A stretch of DNA of 64,000 bases from Glaciecola sp964621345 (GCA_964621345.1 CAZUON010000006.1:40587-104586), one strand, 5' to 3'. Positions 16,858 to 26,497 are shown, numbered from the stretch's first letter. Notes: a model not told the origin generated them from the sequence alone. Program-made: numbers and translations.

Positions 16858-19230
16858 CTATTTTTTCGCTTTGGCAAAGGCATCCGCAAAAGCATTTCCC
16901 ATCGCCGCATTCCCCATCGACGATTTTCCACCAGACGACTTCCCACCAGAGGAAGCGCCGTTGTGTGCTTTGCCCTTATGATGACCGCGTCCTGCAGGTG
17001 CTCCTGATTTTGCGCTCTTCGAGGCGTTTGAAGTGGATGCTGACCCTTGTTGCTGCGCACTAGGCTCGTCATCTAAGCGCATTGACAAACTAATACGCTT
17101 ACGCTTTGCATCTACTTCCATTACTTTTACTTTAACCACATCACCGGTTTTAACCACTTCACGGGGGTCTTTTATGAACTTGTTGGTAATAGCCGAGATA
17201 TGCACTAATCCATCTTGATGGACACCTACATCTACAAATGCACCAAAATTGGCGACATTACTTATCACGCCTTCTAAAATCATACCGACTTCTAAATCGC
17301 TGATTGCAGCCACGCCTTCTTTAAAGGTTGCGGTTTTAAACTCTGGTCGGGGGTCTCTACCCGGCTTTTCTAGCTCATTTACAATGTCGACAATCGTGGG
17401 CAAACCAAAGTCATCACTAACAAATTCTTGCGGATTGAGTGCGCGTAACACGCTTTGATTGCCAATCATATCGTTAACGGCAATGCCAGATTTTTGTACA
17501 ATCGTAGCTACTACCTGATAAGCCTCAGGATGCACAGAGCTCGAATCAAGCGGGTTATCCCCATTCATCACGCGCAAAAATCCAGCAGCTTGTTCAAAGG
17601 CTTTCGGTCCTAAGCGCTCTACTTCTAGCAAGCGTTTGCGGTTTTTAAAACTACCGTGCGCATCTCTAAATTGCACAATGTTATTTGCGAGAGTTTTATT
17701 TAGACCCGATACATTCGCAAGTAAAGCAGGCGATGCGGTATTTAAGTCAACGCCCACGGCATTTACACAGTCTTTTATGACATTGTCGAGGGATTGCGCC
17801 AACTGGCTTTGATTAACATCGTGTTGGTATTGACCCACGCCAATTGCCTTTGGCTCAATTTTCACTAATTCTGCAAGCGGGTCTTGTAAGCGCCTTGCAA
17901 TGGAAACTGCTCCACGTAAAGACACATCTAAATCCGGAAGTTCAGAAGAGGCGAGTTCTGACGCAGAATAAACCGAAGCACCGGCTTCGCTGATCATAAT
18001 CTTTTGTAAGCCGAGGTCAGGTTCAGCTTGCATCATTTCCATTACGAGCTTGTCGGTTTCGCGGGAGCCTGTGCCGTTTCCAATGCTGATCAAATCGACT
18101 TTATGCTGCTTACTTAATGTTGCCAAAGTGCGTTTTGATTTGTCCCATTGGTTTTGCGGCGCATGAGGAAATATAGTGGTGGTTGCAAGCACTTTGCCAG
18201 TAGCATCAACAATGGCTACTTTAACACCGGTTCGCAAACCCGGATCAAGCCCCATGGTGACCTTTGGCCCTGCCGGTGCAGCCATTAATAAATCTTTTAA
18301 GTTGGAAGCAAAAACGTCAATCGCTTCTTTTTCTGCTTTCTCGCGTAGAGCGCTGAAAAACTCTGTTTCCAAATGTAGGCTTAGCTTAATCTTCCAAGTC
18401 CACTGGATCACCGTTGCTAGCCATTTGTCGCGACTCGATTGGGTTAAATTTAAACCTAAAACGCGCTTTATAATATCTTCATAAGCTTGGGTTTTGGCAA
18501 GTCCCTCTTGGGCAGGGTCTGGGTCGAGAGTAACTAACAACACGCCTTCATTTCGCCCTCGTAACATGGCTAATGCGCGATGAGAGGGGACTTTGCTGTA
18601 TTTTTCTGAATAGCTAAAATAATCGCTAAATTTTTGCCCCTTATCTTTCATTCCCTCAATTACCGCACTACTTACATGGGCTGATTTAAGTAAATGCTGT
18701 CGCAGGGCACTAAGTAACTCTGCATTTTCTGCGAATTGCTCCATAAGAATAAACTTCGCACCGTCTAGGGCTGCTTTAGCGTCGGCGATACCTTTTTCAC
18801 TATCGACATATTCTAAAGCCAGGGCGTCAACATTAGCTTGGGTGTCTTCGAGTAAAGTGTGTGCAAGGGGAGCTAAGCCAGCCTCAATCGCAATTTGGCC
18901 TTTGGTGCGGCGTCTTGGTTTGTAGGGCAAATATAAGTCTTCAAGGATGGTTTTACTGTCGGCGGCTTCTATTTTAGAACGTAAAGATTCGTTGAGTTTA
19001 CCTTGTTCATCAATGGATTTTAGAATGACTTTACGACGGTCTTCTAATTCTCGTAAATAGCCAAGGCGCTGTTCTAATGTACGAAGTTGTGCATCGTCTA
19101 AACCATTGGTGGCTTCTTTACGATACCGCGCAATAAAGGGAACAGTCGCGCCCTCATCTAATAATTGAATGGCAGCGGAAATTTGAGAAACACTGGCGCC
19201 AATTTCTGTCGCGATAGTCTGATTAATCAT
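16858..19230 (-). CDS. tex: Transcription accessory protein Tex
   Basis: Multi-domain nucleic-acid-binding protein (790 residues). Tex-like N-terminal helices (ATVPFIARYRKEATNGLDD), a YqgF/RuvX-like nuclease fold (TMGLDPGLRTGVKVAIVD near 325), helix-hairpin-helix motifs (TASPALLANVSGLNKTLA) and an S1 RNA-binding domain near 650-720 (GMILEGVISNVANFGAFVDVG). The C-terminal 70 residues are a Gly/Ser/Lys-rich tail. Tex associates with RNA polymerase and affects transcription and translation. A degenerate motif copy near 18838 encodes EDTQ. Confidence 0.96.
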   Translation of the reverse strand: MINQTIATEIGASVSQISAAIQLLDEGATVPFIARYRKEATNGLDDAQLRTLEQRLGYLRELEDRRKVILKSIDEQGKLNESLRSKIEAADSKTILEDLYLPYKPRRRTKGQIAIEAGLAPLAHTLLEDTQANVDALALEYVDSEKGIADAKAALDGAKFILMEQFAENAELLSALRQHLLKSAHVSSAVIEGMKDKGQKFSDYFSYSEKYSKVPSHRALAMLRGRNEGVLLVTLDPDPAQEGLAKTQAYEDIIKRVLGLNLTQSSRDKWLATVIQWTWKIKLSLHLETEFFSALREKAEKEAIDVFASNLKDLLMAAPAGPKVTMGLDPGLRTGVKVAIVDATGKVLATTTIFPHAPQNQWDKSKRTLATLSKQHKVDLISIGNGTGSRETDKLVMEMMQAEPDLGLQKIMISEAGASVYSASELASSELPDLDVSLRGAVSIARRLQDPLAELVKIEPKAIGVGQYQHDVNQSQLAQSLDNVIKDCVNAVGVDLNTASPALLANVSGLNKTLANNIVQFRDAHGSFKNRKRLLEVERLGPKAFEQAAGFLRVMNGDNPLDSSSVHPEAYQVVATIVQKSGIAVNDMIGNQSVLRALNPQEFVSDDFGLPTIVDIVNELEKPGRDPRPEFKTATFKEGVAAISDLEVGMILEGVISNVANFGAFVDVGVHQDGLVHISAITNKFIKDPREVVKTGDVVKVKVMEVDAKRKRISLSMRLDDEPSAQQQGSASTSNASKSAKSGAPAGRGHHKGKAHNGASSGGKSSGGKSSMGNAAMGNAFADAFAKAKK

Positions 19231-19350
19231 GAATGAATTGAGTCTCTTAAAAGTGTTGTTTAAGTGAGTAGGAAATACGTCTTGTGTGCTAAGAGCACAG
19301 ACTTATAAATATAGGCGAAGTATAACTGGCATAGATGCCCGATGCGACCG

Positions 19351-19824
19351 TTAAATATGATAAGAAATAGATTCGATATACCAAGTAAAATGGCCTGTTT
19401 CGGTTACTACCTCCACTTCGTCGCCCACTTCTTTTTTTATCAGCGCTCTGGCCATAGGTGAATCGATGGAAATCGCGTCTTTGCGGCCAAAAATTTCGTC
19501 GTAACCCACAATTTGAAAACGCTTGCGCTCTCCCTCTTCGTTTTCAATTTCAACAAAGGCACCAAAAAAGACTTTTCCTTTTTGCGATGCATGGGGTTCA
19601 ACGACTTTTAGACGCTCGAGGGCTTTACGGATATATCTCACTCTGCGGTCAATTTCACGTAGCCGCTTTTTATTGTACTGATAGTCGGCGTTTTCACTAC
19701 GATCGCCAAGGCTCGCTGCCCACGTCACTTTTTTTGTGATTTCAGGGCGCTCTTCACGCCACAAAAAATCTAGCTCTTGTGTAAGCTTTGCATAACCTTG
19801 CGGTGTGATAAGCGGTGTTGGCAT
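19351..19824 (-). CDS. greB: Transcription elongation factor GreB
   Basis: 157 residues, normal length. The N-terminal coiled coil carries the acidic tip (SLGDRSENADYQYNKKRLRE) that enters the RNA polymerase secondary channel to stimulate cleavage of backtracked RNA; the C-terminal FKBP-like domain (VEIENEEGE to YIESISY) binds the polymerase. The RRVRYIRKALERL sequence is typical of GreB rather than GreA. Downstream of tex in gene order but separately transcribed, since a 120-bp gap lies between them. Confidence 0.96.
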   Translation of the reverse strand: MPTPLITPQGYAKLTQELDFLWREERPEITKKVTWAASLGDRSENADYQYNKKRLREIDRRVRYIRKALERLKVVEPHASQKGKVFFGAFVEIENEEGERKRFQIVGYDEIFGRKDAISIDSPMARALIKKEVGDEVEVVTETGHFTWYIESISYHI

Positions 19825-19971
19825 AAAAGGGGATCGCTATCGTCTTGATTAATTTAATTGATTAAAAAGCAAACTAAAAATGCGCAAAAAAGGAACCATA
19901 AAAGCAAAAAATGGTCTACATAACTACGGATTTATTTGCATTATATTAGCATGTCCGCACAGGAGGCTTCT

Positions 19972-20217
19972 ATGTCGGCAACTAAAAACTCTTTAAATAA
20001 AGGCAAACAGTCTTGGTTTAACTTTGCTTTGGTATTTTTAGCTATTAATTGCATCATTGTGAGCGCATTGACTTTTTTACTCACGATAATGGCGGTACTT
20101 AGCAACCACTACGACAAGTGGTTTCCTGTTGCTATTATATTAAGTGCTGTGCTGTTTTTAGGTGGTCGCTGGATATTACGTGTTCAGCGGCGTAAACAAA
20201 AAAGCAGCGACGTTTAA
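19972..20217 (+). CDS. Small two-helix membrane protein, unknown function
   Basis: 81 residues with two hydrophobic helices (FALVFLAINCIIVSALTFLL and FPVAIILSAVLFLGGRW) and a basic tail (RVQRRKQKSS), predicting both ends in the cytoplasm. I do not recognise the family. ATG 19972 is chosen because a perfect AGGAGG at 19961-19966 lies 5 nt upstream. Divergent from greB; a bidirectional terminator follows. Confidence 0.7.
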   Translation: MSATKNSLNKGKQSWFNFALVFLAINCIIVSALTFLLTIMAVLSNHYDKWFPVAIILSAVLFLGGRWILRVQRRKQKSSDV

Positions 20218-20250
20218 AAATAAACAGTCTCGTTAACAAAGATATAAAAA

Positions 20251-20271
20251 AACGCCTCATAATGAGGCGTT
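20251..20271 (-). terminator. Rho-independent terminator of fkpA (bidirectional)
   Basis: AACGCCTCA-TAA-TGAGGCGTT, 9-bp perfect stem, followed on the minus strand by a run of seven T. On the plus strand a weaker T-rich tail follows, so it may also end the small membrane protein transcript. Confidence 0.9.
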
Positions 20272-20303
20272 ATTTGTTTCAAGTAAATCTGTCAATTGAC
20301 GAT

Positions 20304-21065
20304 TTACTCAGCGCTTGCCGCGCCTTGTACTTCAATGAGTTCAACATCAAAAATTAGGGTTGAGTTTGGTGTGATCGCACCTTGGCCACGTGCGCCATAT
20401 CCTAGCTCTGAAGGGATATAAAAACGATATTTTCCACCTTCCTTCATTAACTGTAGGCCTTCTGTCCAACCGCTGATAACTCGATTTAACGGGAATGAAG
20501 CTGGCTCACCACGAGAATATGAGGAGTCAAATTCAGTACCATCGATAAGCGTACCACGGTAGTGTACGGTAACAGTATCGGTTGCCACTGGGCTGGCGCC
20601 ATCGCCGGCTTCAACGACTTCATATTGTAATCCACTTTCGGTAACGGTTACGCCTTCTTTTTGTGCATTTTCAACAAGAAACGCTTGGCCTACTTCGATA
20701 GCCGCAGCGGCATCTTCTTCTGCTTTTGCAGTTTGTGCAGCTCTAAGTGCTTCGTCAGACGCTTGCGTTAACAGCTGCACTTCTTCCATGCTCAATTGTG
20801 CATTGTCATTTAATGCATCTTCAAAGCCCGCGCGCAGAGATTCTTTATCAACGGGCAAATTTAGTGCAGCTTGTGCTTCAAAACGTTGGTTTACAAACAT
20901 ACCCATACTAGCGCCTAAAGCGTACGACTGCTTTTGTGCATCACTTTCAAGAACTACAGTGCTGTTTGCTGGTGCTTGTGAGTTTTCTTCTTTGCTATTA
21001 TCAGTGCCGCATGCGCTTAACACAAAGGCTGATAAAATTGCCGTGGCTAAATAAGCCTTTTTCAT
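20304..21065 (-). CDS. fkpA: FKBP-type peptidyl-prolyl isomerase, lipoprotein (FkpA/Mip type)
   Basis: Periplasmic protein-folding isomerase. N-terminal lipoprotein signal with lipobox LSAC near residue 20; an alpha-helical dimerisation domain (40-130); then the FKBP domain (about 145-250) with VTVHYRGTLIDGTEFDSSY, GWTEGLQLM, IPSELGYG and LIFDVELIEV. Start set at 21065, where GGAG is 6 nt upstream; an ATG two codons earlier abuts that site. The neighbourhood fkpA-slyX-yheV-yheS is shared with E. coli. Confidence 0.94.
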   Translation of the reverse strand: MKKAYLATAILSAFVLSACGTDNSKEENSQAPANSTVVLESDAQKQSYALGASMGMFVNQRFEAQAALNLPVDKESLRAGFEDALNDNAQLSMEEVQLLTQASDEALRAAQTAKAEEDAAAAIEVGQAFLVENAQKEGVTVTESGLQYEVVEAGDGASPVATDTVTVHYRGTLIDGTEFDSSYSRGEPASFPLNRVISGWTEGLQLMKEGGKYRFYIPSELGYGARGQGAITPNSTLIFDVELIEVQGAASAE

Positions 21066-21184
21066 ATTCATCTCCGCTTAAATTATTATAAATGCTACTG
21101 TACGATTGCTACTTTGCTACAATGACAGTCATGGTAAATGCCTTGCGATAAAAGTAAAGCGATCAGACTAGAATTCATTACATT

Positions 21185-22165
21185 ATGAAAACACGAGTAT
21201 TAGTAACATTGGGCTTTGCTTTGCTTTTGCAAGCCTGCAGTGTACCAGAGTCGGTGCCTTTAAATAGGACTAAGTTGTCGGACCTTGGAGTCTATGCAGC
21301 TGACATTAGTTCAGATGGAAAATACACGGTCGTATCTGAGGTCAGCGGCGCGATACGTGTGCACTCAGTTGCCGACAATTCAATTAAATATACCTGGCAA
21401 CATCAAGGGGACACCCGAAACTTAGTCGACAATGTAAAATTCTCACCAAATGATGCTTTTGTAATAAGCGCTGACAGCGAAGCGTTTGCGATTTGGAGTA
21501 TGGCATCGGGTGAACCTTTAGGTTTTTGGCGTATAGACCAATCAAGCATACAAGACGTTGCGATGAGTGATTCTGCAAGTGATATTTTGGTTGCAAGAGC
21601 AAATGGCAGCGTGATGTTTTTTGAGTCAGATACTCAGCGCCGATTGGAATTTTTAGGTCATGGCGAGAATAAAGTGAATAGCATAGACCTCTCTGCCAAT
21701 GGAAAATATGCCTTAAGCGGTGGCAATGACTATTACGCCTATTTGTGGAGCACCGAAACCGGGCAGGTGATTCATGCCTTTGCACATGCTAACCGCGTAA
21801 CCAGAGTGAAGCTTGATCAACAAGCCCGCTTTGCCTTTACCGCCGATGGCCAAAATGACGCGCAAATATGGGATATCCAAAGTGGCGAGGCGATTAGTCA
21901 GCTGCAGTTTATAGAGCGACAAATTATTTTTACCAGCGCAGTATTTTCTGATGATGGTAAGTATTTACTTACTGGTTCACCATCAAAAAGACTAATGCTA
22001 TGGGATGTGCAAAGCGGGAAAAGTATTAAACAATGGCGTGTAGCCCCAAGCGATGGCCCTGCACCGCAGTCGGCGGTGGTGTACGCGGTTGGCTTTACTG
22101 ATAATCAAGCCGTGTCGATTGCAAGTAGTGGAAATTTAGCTTTTTGGAGTATGAGCAGTGAATGA
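21185..22165 (+). CDS. WD40-like beta-propeller lipoprotein
   Basis: A 326-residue lipoprotein: signal peptide with lipobox LQAC at residues 15-18, then about six or seven WD40-like blades, recognisable as repeated DISSDGKYTVV, SGAIRVHS, KFSPNDAFVISAD, DLSANGKYALSGG, VFSDDGKYLLTGS and MLWDVQSGKS. Such propellers serve as protein-binding scaffolds; the partner is unknown. It lies between fkpA and slyX and overlaps slyX by up to 8 bp, so translation may be coupled. A near-match of the dispersed motif (GGGGACACCCGAA at 21407) is inside. Confidence 0.82.
   Translation: MKTRVLVTLGFALLLQACSVPESVPLNRTKLSDLGVYAADISSDGKYTVVSEVSGAIRVHSVADNSIKYTWQHQGDTRNLVDNVKFSPNDAFVISADSEAFAIWSMASGEPLGFWRIDQSSIQDVAMSDSASDILVARANGSVMFFESDTQRRLEFLGHGENKVNSIDLSANGKYALSGGNDYYAYLWSTETGQVIHAFAHANRVTRVKLDQQARFAFTADGQNDAQIWDIQSGEAISQLQFIERQIIFTSAVFSDDGKYLLTGSPSKRLMLWDVQSGKSIKQWRVAPSDGPAPQSAVVYAVGFTDNQAVSIASSGNLAFWSMSSE
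21407..21419 (-). repeat. Degenerate dispersed motif copy
   Basis: GGGGACACCCGAA, one mismatch from consensus, encoding G-D-T-R in the WD40-like lipoprotein. Confidence 0.4.
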
Positions 22166-22382
22166 AAGAGACGGGCAAATGCGCAGTGACATAGAAACAT
22201 TACAGGTCAAATTGGCCTATCAAGAAGATACGATTGAGCAACTCAATGCCATTGTGACTGAACAACAAGGGCAGATTCAACAGCTCGAAAAGCTCACTCG
22301 AAGTATGCTTGAAAAACTAAAGAGTTTGCAGAGCCAAGAAAATACGATTAATGATGGTGTAGAGTTGCCGCCGCATTATTAG
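22158..22382 (+). CDS. slyX: SlyX family protein
   Basis: 74-residue coiled-coil protein with the SlyX signature: LAYQEDTIEQLN, a central heptad region, and the C-terminal LPPHY. Function is unknown even in E. coli, where slyX also sits beside fkpA. GTG 22158 overlaps the end of the WD40-like gene; ATG 22179, with AAAGAG eight bases upstream, is an equally reasonable start. Confidence 0.88.
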   Translation: MNERDGQMRSDIETLQVKLAYQEDTIEQLNAIVTEQQGQIQQLEKLTRSMLEKLKSLQSQENTINDGVELPPHY

Positions 22383-22411
22383 TTTTAACCAGGCGGTGCA
22401 CCTAAGTAAAA

Positions 22412-22615
22412 TTAAGGTTTAAACACCCCAATTACGCCACTTTCAGTTTTGCTTGCAGCCGCTACCGTATCGTCGGTCTGCGCTTTACTGTATCCGCATT
22501 TTACACAGACGAGCTTTTCGACGTTATTTTCAAAATATAACATCAGCGTGTCTTGCTGCTTACAAGAGGGGCAAGTCGCCCCGGCAATAAAACGTTTTTT
22601 TGTGCGTTTTGTCAT
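22412..22615 (-). CDS. yheV: YheV-like zinc-ribbon protein
   Basis: 67 residues with paired CPSC and CVKC motifs forming a zinc ribbon, preceded by the basic KRTKKRFIAGA typical of YheV. Function unknown. The position between slyX and yheS is conserved with enterobacteria. It is divergent from yheS. Confidence 0.85.
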   Translation of the reverse strand: MTKRTKKRFIAGATCPSCKQQDTLMLYFENNVEKLVCVKCGYSKAQTDDTVAAASKTESGVIGVFKP

Positions 22616-22722
22616 AAAATATCTGTTTAAGTGTTTGTTTGATTATACACGAGTGCCTTGATTAATGATCAATGCGCGGGAGTTTGCTATTCTTGCCAGC
22701 AAATTTTGCTCACCATGTATTT

Positions 22723-24738
22723 ATGATCAAGCTTCAAGGTTTATCTTTGCATCGCGGTATTAAACCGCTCATTGAAAATGTTTCTCTCGATATATTTGCC
22801 GGCCAAAAAGTGGCTATTATTGGCCGTAATGGCTGCGGCAAATCGAGCCTATTTGCTATGCTGCTTGGCCAGCTTGCCCCCGATGCGGGAGAATACTACT
22901 TGCCCAAAGACTGGCAAGTCATCTCGGTGGCGCAAACCATCGAAGACAACACCAGCAATGCCCTCGAGTACGTGGTAGCCGGGGACACCCAACTCGCCAA
23001 GTTGCGAGAACAATTGCAAGATGCCGAGCAAAGTGGTGATGGCAATCGGATTGCCCTGTTGCACGATAAACTCGCGCAAGCCGGTGCTTATGACATTGAC
23101 GCACGGGCAGCGACTATTCTCGCAGGTCTAGGCTTTACAGAAGATAAACTCAATAACGCGTTAGCGTCATTTTCAGGGGGCTGGCAAATGCGGTTAAACC
23201 TCGCTCGCGCACTGCTTTGCCCTTCAGATTTATTACTACTTGATGAGCCCACCAACCACTTAGATTTAGATGCGGTGATTTGGCTAGAAAACTGGCTAAG
23301 TCAATATTCAGGTACGCTGTTGTTAATCTCCCACGATAAAGCGTTTATCGATAATTGCGCCACGCAAATTGTTAGTTTTGAGCATCAACAACTGTTGGCT
23401 TACACCGGAGGTTATTCGAGCTACGAAAAACAAAAAGCAATGCGCATTAAGTTAGCGGCAAGCGAATTTGAGAAGCAGCAAAAAAAGCGCGAGCACTTGA
23501 TGTCGTTTATTACCCGCTTTAAGGCAAAAGCAAGCAAAGCCAAACAAGCGCAAAGCCGAGTTAAACAGCTCGAAAAAATGGAAGAAGTGTTGCCAATCCA
23601 GCAAAGCAGTGGCTTTTCATTTGAATTTAAAACACCGAACAAGCTACCCAACCCACTGATTAAGATGGAAAACGTTCAAGTCGGCTACCCCGCTCAAGCC
23701 TCTTTAGTGAACGAGGACACCCAAAGCAAAGTCATCCTCAATAAGGTGCATTTAAACCTAGTGCCTGGCAGCCGTATTGGCTTACTCGGGAAAAATGGCG
23801 CGGGTAAGTCAACGCTCATCAAGTTAATGTCGGGCAAACTCGACGCCCTTGCCGGCGAGTATTTGTGTTCAGCGGGCCTGCATATTGGTTATTTTGCTCA
23901 GCATCAGGTAGAAGCCCTCGATATGCATAGTTCACCCTTTGATCATATTCAGTGCATGGATTTGAGCATAAGCGAACAAGTGGTACGCGATTATTTAGGC
24001 GGGTTTGGCTTTCATGGTGATGAAGCACTTGCTAAGGTCGGCCCAATGTCGGGAGGTGAAAAAGCGCGACTTGTATTAGCTATTTTGGTGTATCAAAAGC
24101 CAAACTTACTGCTATTGGATGAGCCTACTAACCACCTTGATATTGAAATGCGAGCAGCACTTAATTTTGCACTACAAGGCTTTGAGGGCGCAATTGTGCT
24201 TGTTTCCCACGACCGCTACTTATTAAGCTCAGTGTGTGATGACTTTTACTTAGTTGATAATGGACAAGTCAGCAGTTTTAATGGCGATTTAGATGATTAT
24301 CGTAAATGGATGTTAAGTGCCAGTAAGTTAGACTCACAAGGCGGTCTAAAAAACGGGGACACCCAACAAAATGAACAATCAAAACAAAGCGCAGACCAAA
24401 CCAGCAAGAAAAATGCATCATCCTTAGATCGAAAAGAAATCAAACGTTTAGAAGCCCAATTTAGACAACAAACCAAGCCTTTCACTGAAGTGATAAAGCA
24501 ACAAGAGCAGCGCATGAACACGCTAACCGAACAGAAATCACAGATTGAGCAAAAGATGGCAGAGTCAGATTTATATGAGGCAAAAAATAAAGCCAAGCTG
24601 GCTGAAGTAATGCGTCAGCAAGCACAAGTGAATACAGATTTAGAAGATGCTGAAATGCTATGGCTCGATGCGCAAGAGTCATTAGAAACGGCCAAACAAG
24701 TCTTTGATAAAGCGCTTAACGGAGAGGCTAATGTTTGA
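22723..24738 (+). CDS. yheS: ABC-F ATPase YheS
   Basis: Cytosolic ABC-F protein (671 residues) with two nucleotide-binding domains and no membrane part; ABC-F proteins act on the ribosome. Domain 1: Walker A GRNGCGKSS near 34, signature FSGGW, Walker B LLLLDEPTNHLD. The linker between domains contains the ARE-like YESSYEKQ and RFKAKASKAKQAQSR region. Domain 2: GKNGAGKST, MSGGEKARL, LLLLDEPTNHLD. A charged coiled-coil tail follows. I start at ATG 22723 (MIKLQGLSLHRG). Three dispersed motif copies lie inside, encoding GDTQ, EDTQ and GDTQ. Confidence 0.95.
   Translation: MIKLQGLSLHRGIKPLIENVSLDIFAGQKVAIIGRNGCGKSSLFAMLLGQLAPDAGEYYLPKDWQVISVAQTIEDNTSNALEYVVAGDTQLAKLREQLQDAEQSGDGNRIALLHDKLAQAGAYDIDARAATILAGLGFTEDKLNNALASFSGGWQMRLNLARALLCPSDLLLLDEPTNHLDLDAVIWLENWLSQYSGTLLLISHDKAFIDNCATQIVSFEHQQLLAYTGGYSSYEKQKAMRIKLAASEFEKQQKKREHLMSFITRFKAKASKAKQAQSRVKQLEKMEEVLPIQQSSGFSFEFKTPNKLPNPLIKMENVQVGYPAQASLVNEDTQSKVILNKVHLNLVPGSRIGLLGKNGAGKSTLIKLMSGKLDALAGEYLCSAGLHIGYFAQHQVEALDMHSSPFDHIQCMDLSISEQVVRDYLGGFGFHGDEALAKVGPMSGGEKARLVLAILVYQKPNLLLLDEPTNHLDIEMRAALNFALQGFEGAIVLVSHDRYLLSSVCDDFYLVDNGQVSSFNGDLDDYRKWMLSASKLDSQGGLKNGDTQQNEQSKQSADQTSKKNASSLDRKEIKRLEAQFRQQTKPFTEVIKQQEQRMNTLTEQKSQIEQKMAESDLYEAKNKAKLAEVMRQQAQVNTDLEDAEMLWLDAQESLETAKQVFDKALNGEANV
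22981..22993 (-). repeat. Dispersed motif copy in yheS
   Basis: GGGGACACCCAAC, encoding G-D-T-Q. From memory of E. coli YheS, the same site reads G-D-R-E, so the copy replaces rather than lengthens the protein. Confidence 0.75.
23712..23725 (-). repeat. Dispersed motif copy in yheS
   Basis: CGAGGACACCCAAA, encoding E-D-T-Q within a segment (about ten residues) that appears to be an insertion compared with E. coli YheS. Confidence 0.8.
24354..24367 (-). repeat. Dispersed motif copy in yheS
   Basis: CGGGGACACCCAAC, encoding G-D-T-Q in the low-complexity linker before the C-terminal coiled coil. Confidence 0.8.
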
Positions 24739-25273
24739 ACTAAGTGCAGAGGATTTATGGCAGTACTCGCTTAGTGTTTATAAAATTGATGAGGTTAAGG
24801 ATGCATGCCTCACGCTCCAAGATGAAATGCAGCTCAACGTAAACGTACTTTTGTGCATGATGTTTTTATCTAAGCAAGGCTTTATGTTTCGCTTTGAAGA
24901 TATAAACTTACTTGAAGAGGCGATTGAGGGAACGGATAAAGCACTCATGCGGCATCGCAAAAAAAGACGACACTTAAAAGAGGTGAACCAAGACCTCTAC
25001 GAGAAAGCCTTAGCTGACGAACTGATGCTTGAACAAGCCCAACAAAAAGAGATTGTGCGTTTCACTAATACCTTGAGTCTGCAACATAACCCTCATCCTA
25101 ACGTGCTTTCAGATCAGGTGTCGGCCTTATGTTTACGACAAATTACGGTAAAACGCCTGCGCAAAGCGCGCGCAATTATTCCTGGACAATTAAGAATGCA
25201 GCCTGTTGATAATCAGCAATTATCTCCAGCGGTATTAAGTGCATGTGCGGCGCTATTTAACTATGCTCACTGA
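24731..25273 (+). CDS. TIGR02444-like family protein
   Basis: 180-residue helical protein beginning MFELSAEDLWQYSLSVYKIDEV, which resembles proteins of the TIGR02444/DUF2390 family found between yheS and yheT in marine gammaproteobacteria. No catalytic motif is visible and the function is unknown. ATG 24731 is preceded by GGAGAGG and overlaps the end of yheS by 8 bp; its own end overlaps yheT by 11 bp, so the genes are probably translationally coupled. Confidence 0.75.
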   Translation: MFELSAEDLWQYSLSVYKIDEVKDACLTLQDEMQLNVNVLLCMMFLSKQGFMFRFEDINLLEEAIEGTDKALMRHRKKRRHLKEVNQDLYEKALADELMLEQAQQKEIVRFTNTLSLQHNPHPNVLSDQVSALCLRQITVKRLRKARAIIPGQLRMQPVDNQQLSPAVLSACAALFNYAH

Positions 25274-26294
25274 GTTCCCGGCCAGCGCATATGGCAAAAT
25301 GATTAATGCCACATTTACCGCCCCTATTTGGGCGAAAAATGCACATATTCAAACGATTTATCCAAAGTATTTTATAAGGCGAAACTCACTAGCATTTGAA
25401 CGCAAGAGGGTAGACACCCCCGACGGCGATTTTTTAGATTTAGGCTTGTTGTTTCCTGCCAATACTAAAAGCGTAAAGGCAGTTGTCGTGTTATTTCATG
25501 GGCTAGAGGGCTCACAGCAAAGTCATTATATCCAGCATTTAAGTGAAACTTTATATGCACAAGATATGGGTGTGGTGGTAATGCATTTTCGTGGTTGCAG
25601 TGGCGAATTAAATCGCACTGTGCGCGCGTATCATTCAGGTGAAACCACCGATGCTCGTTTTTGCATTGACTGGATTAAAGCCAATTACATGCAAAGTGGG
25701 CAGGCATATGAATCCGCTCCACTCTTTGCAGTAGGCTTTTCACTAGGCGGAAATATGCTGCTTAAACTCTTAGGTGAGAAGCATACGAATGATTTTAGCG
25801 CTGCGGTAAGTGTGTCAGCACCCATCGATTTGTCGGCTTCATCTGAGGCAATAAACAAAGGGTTTGCTCGCCAATATCAGGCGCATTTACTTCGTACGAT
25901 GCAGCAAAATGTGATTAATAAGATGGCGATAATGGACCTGCGCCCTCACGTTCAGTTAGACGCTCATGGGATAAAACAGCTTACAAGTTTTAGGCTATTT
26001 GACGAATACGTCACTTCAAAGCTACACGGTTTTGTAGACGCTGATGATTATTATGCCCAATCAAGTGCAATGCCTTTTTTAACGACTATAGATACGCCTA
26101 CCTTGGTTTTACACGCTGCTGATGACCCATTCATGGATGCCCGCGTCATCCCTAAAGAGGCACAGTTATCGCAATCGGTCGCGTATGAACTTAGCCAAAA
26201 TGGCGGTCATGTGGGTTTTATGCATGGCAATCCTTTTGAGCCATCTCTTTGGTTACCATCGCGCATCAGCGCCTTTTTTCAGGAGTTTTTATGA
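25263..26294 (+). CDS. yheT: Alpha/beta hydrolase YheT
   Basis: 343-residue hydrolase of the YheT family. The oxyanion segment is LFHGLEGS, the nucleophile serine is in GFSLGGNML, the acid in AADDPFMD and the histidine in NGGHVGF. An unusual conserved N-terminal segment, WAKNAHIQTIYPKYF, is typical of the family. Family members are probably esterases; the substrate is not known. ATG 25263 lies inside the end of the preceding gene, and the stop codon overlaps the yheU start. Confidence 0.93.
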   Translation: MLTEFPASAYGKMINATFTAPIWAKNAHIQTIYPKYFIRRNSLAFERKRVDTPDGDFLDLGLLFPANTKSVKAVVVLFHGLEGSQQSHYIQHLSETLYAQDMGVVVMHFRGCSGELNRTVRAYHSGETTDARFCIDWIKANYMQSGQAYESAPLFAVGFSLGGNMLLKLLGEKHTNDFSAAVSVSAPIDLSASSEAINKGFARQYQAHLLRTMQQNVINKMAIMDLRPHVQLDAHGIKQLTSFRLFDEYVTSKLHGFVDADDYYAQSSAMPFLTTIDTPTLVLHAADDPFMDARVIPKEAQLSQSVAYELSQNGGHVGFMHGNPFEPSLWLPSRISAFFQEFL

Positions 26295-26497
26295 TTGTAG
26301 ATTATACCCAGTTAGCACCTGAGACTTTGAACAGTTTACTGGAATCTTTTGTATTGAGAGAGGGTACAGACTACGGTGAGGTAGAATATTCACTAGAGCA
26401 AAAGGTTGAGCATGTACGAGCGCAGCTGATTAACAAGGAAGTGGCTATTGAGTACTCCGAAGAACATGAGACAGTTACAATCATTTCTCTGAAATAA
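26291..26497 (+). CDS. yheU: YheU family (UPF0270) protein
   Basis: 68 residues with the typical LAPETLNSLLESFVLREGTD and a C-terminal GEVEYSLEQKV region. Function unknown. AGGAG at 26281-26285 is 5 nt before the ATG, and the start overlaps the yheT stop (ATGA). Last gene of the yheS-yheU operon; a terminator follows after 17 bp. Confidence 0.9.
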   Translation: MIVDYTQLAPETLNSLLESFVLREGTDYGEVEYSLEQKVEHVRAQLINKEVAIEYSEEHETVTIISLK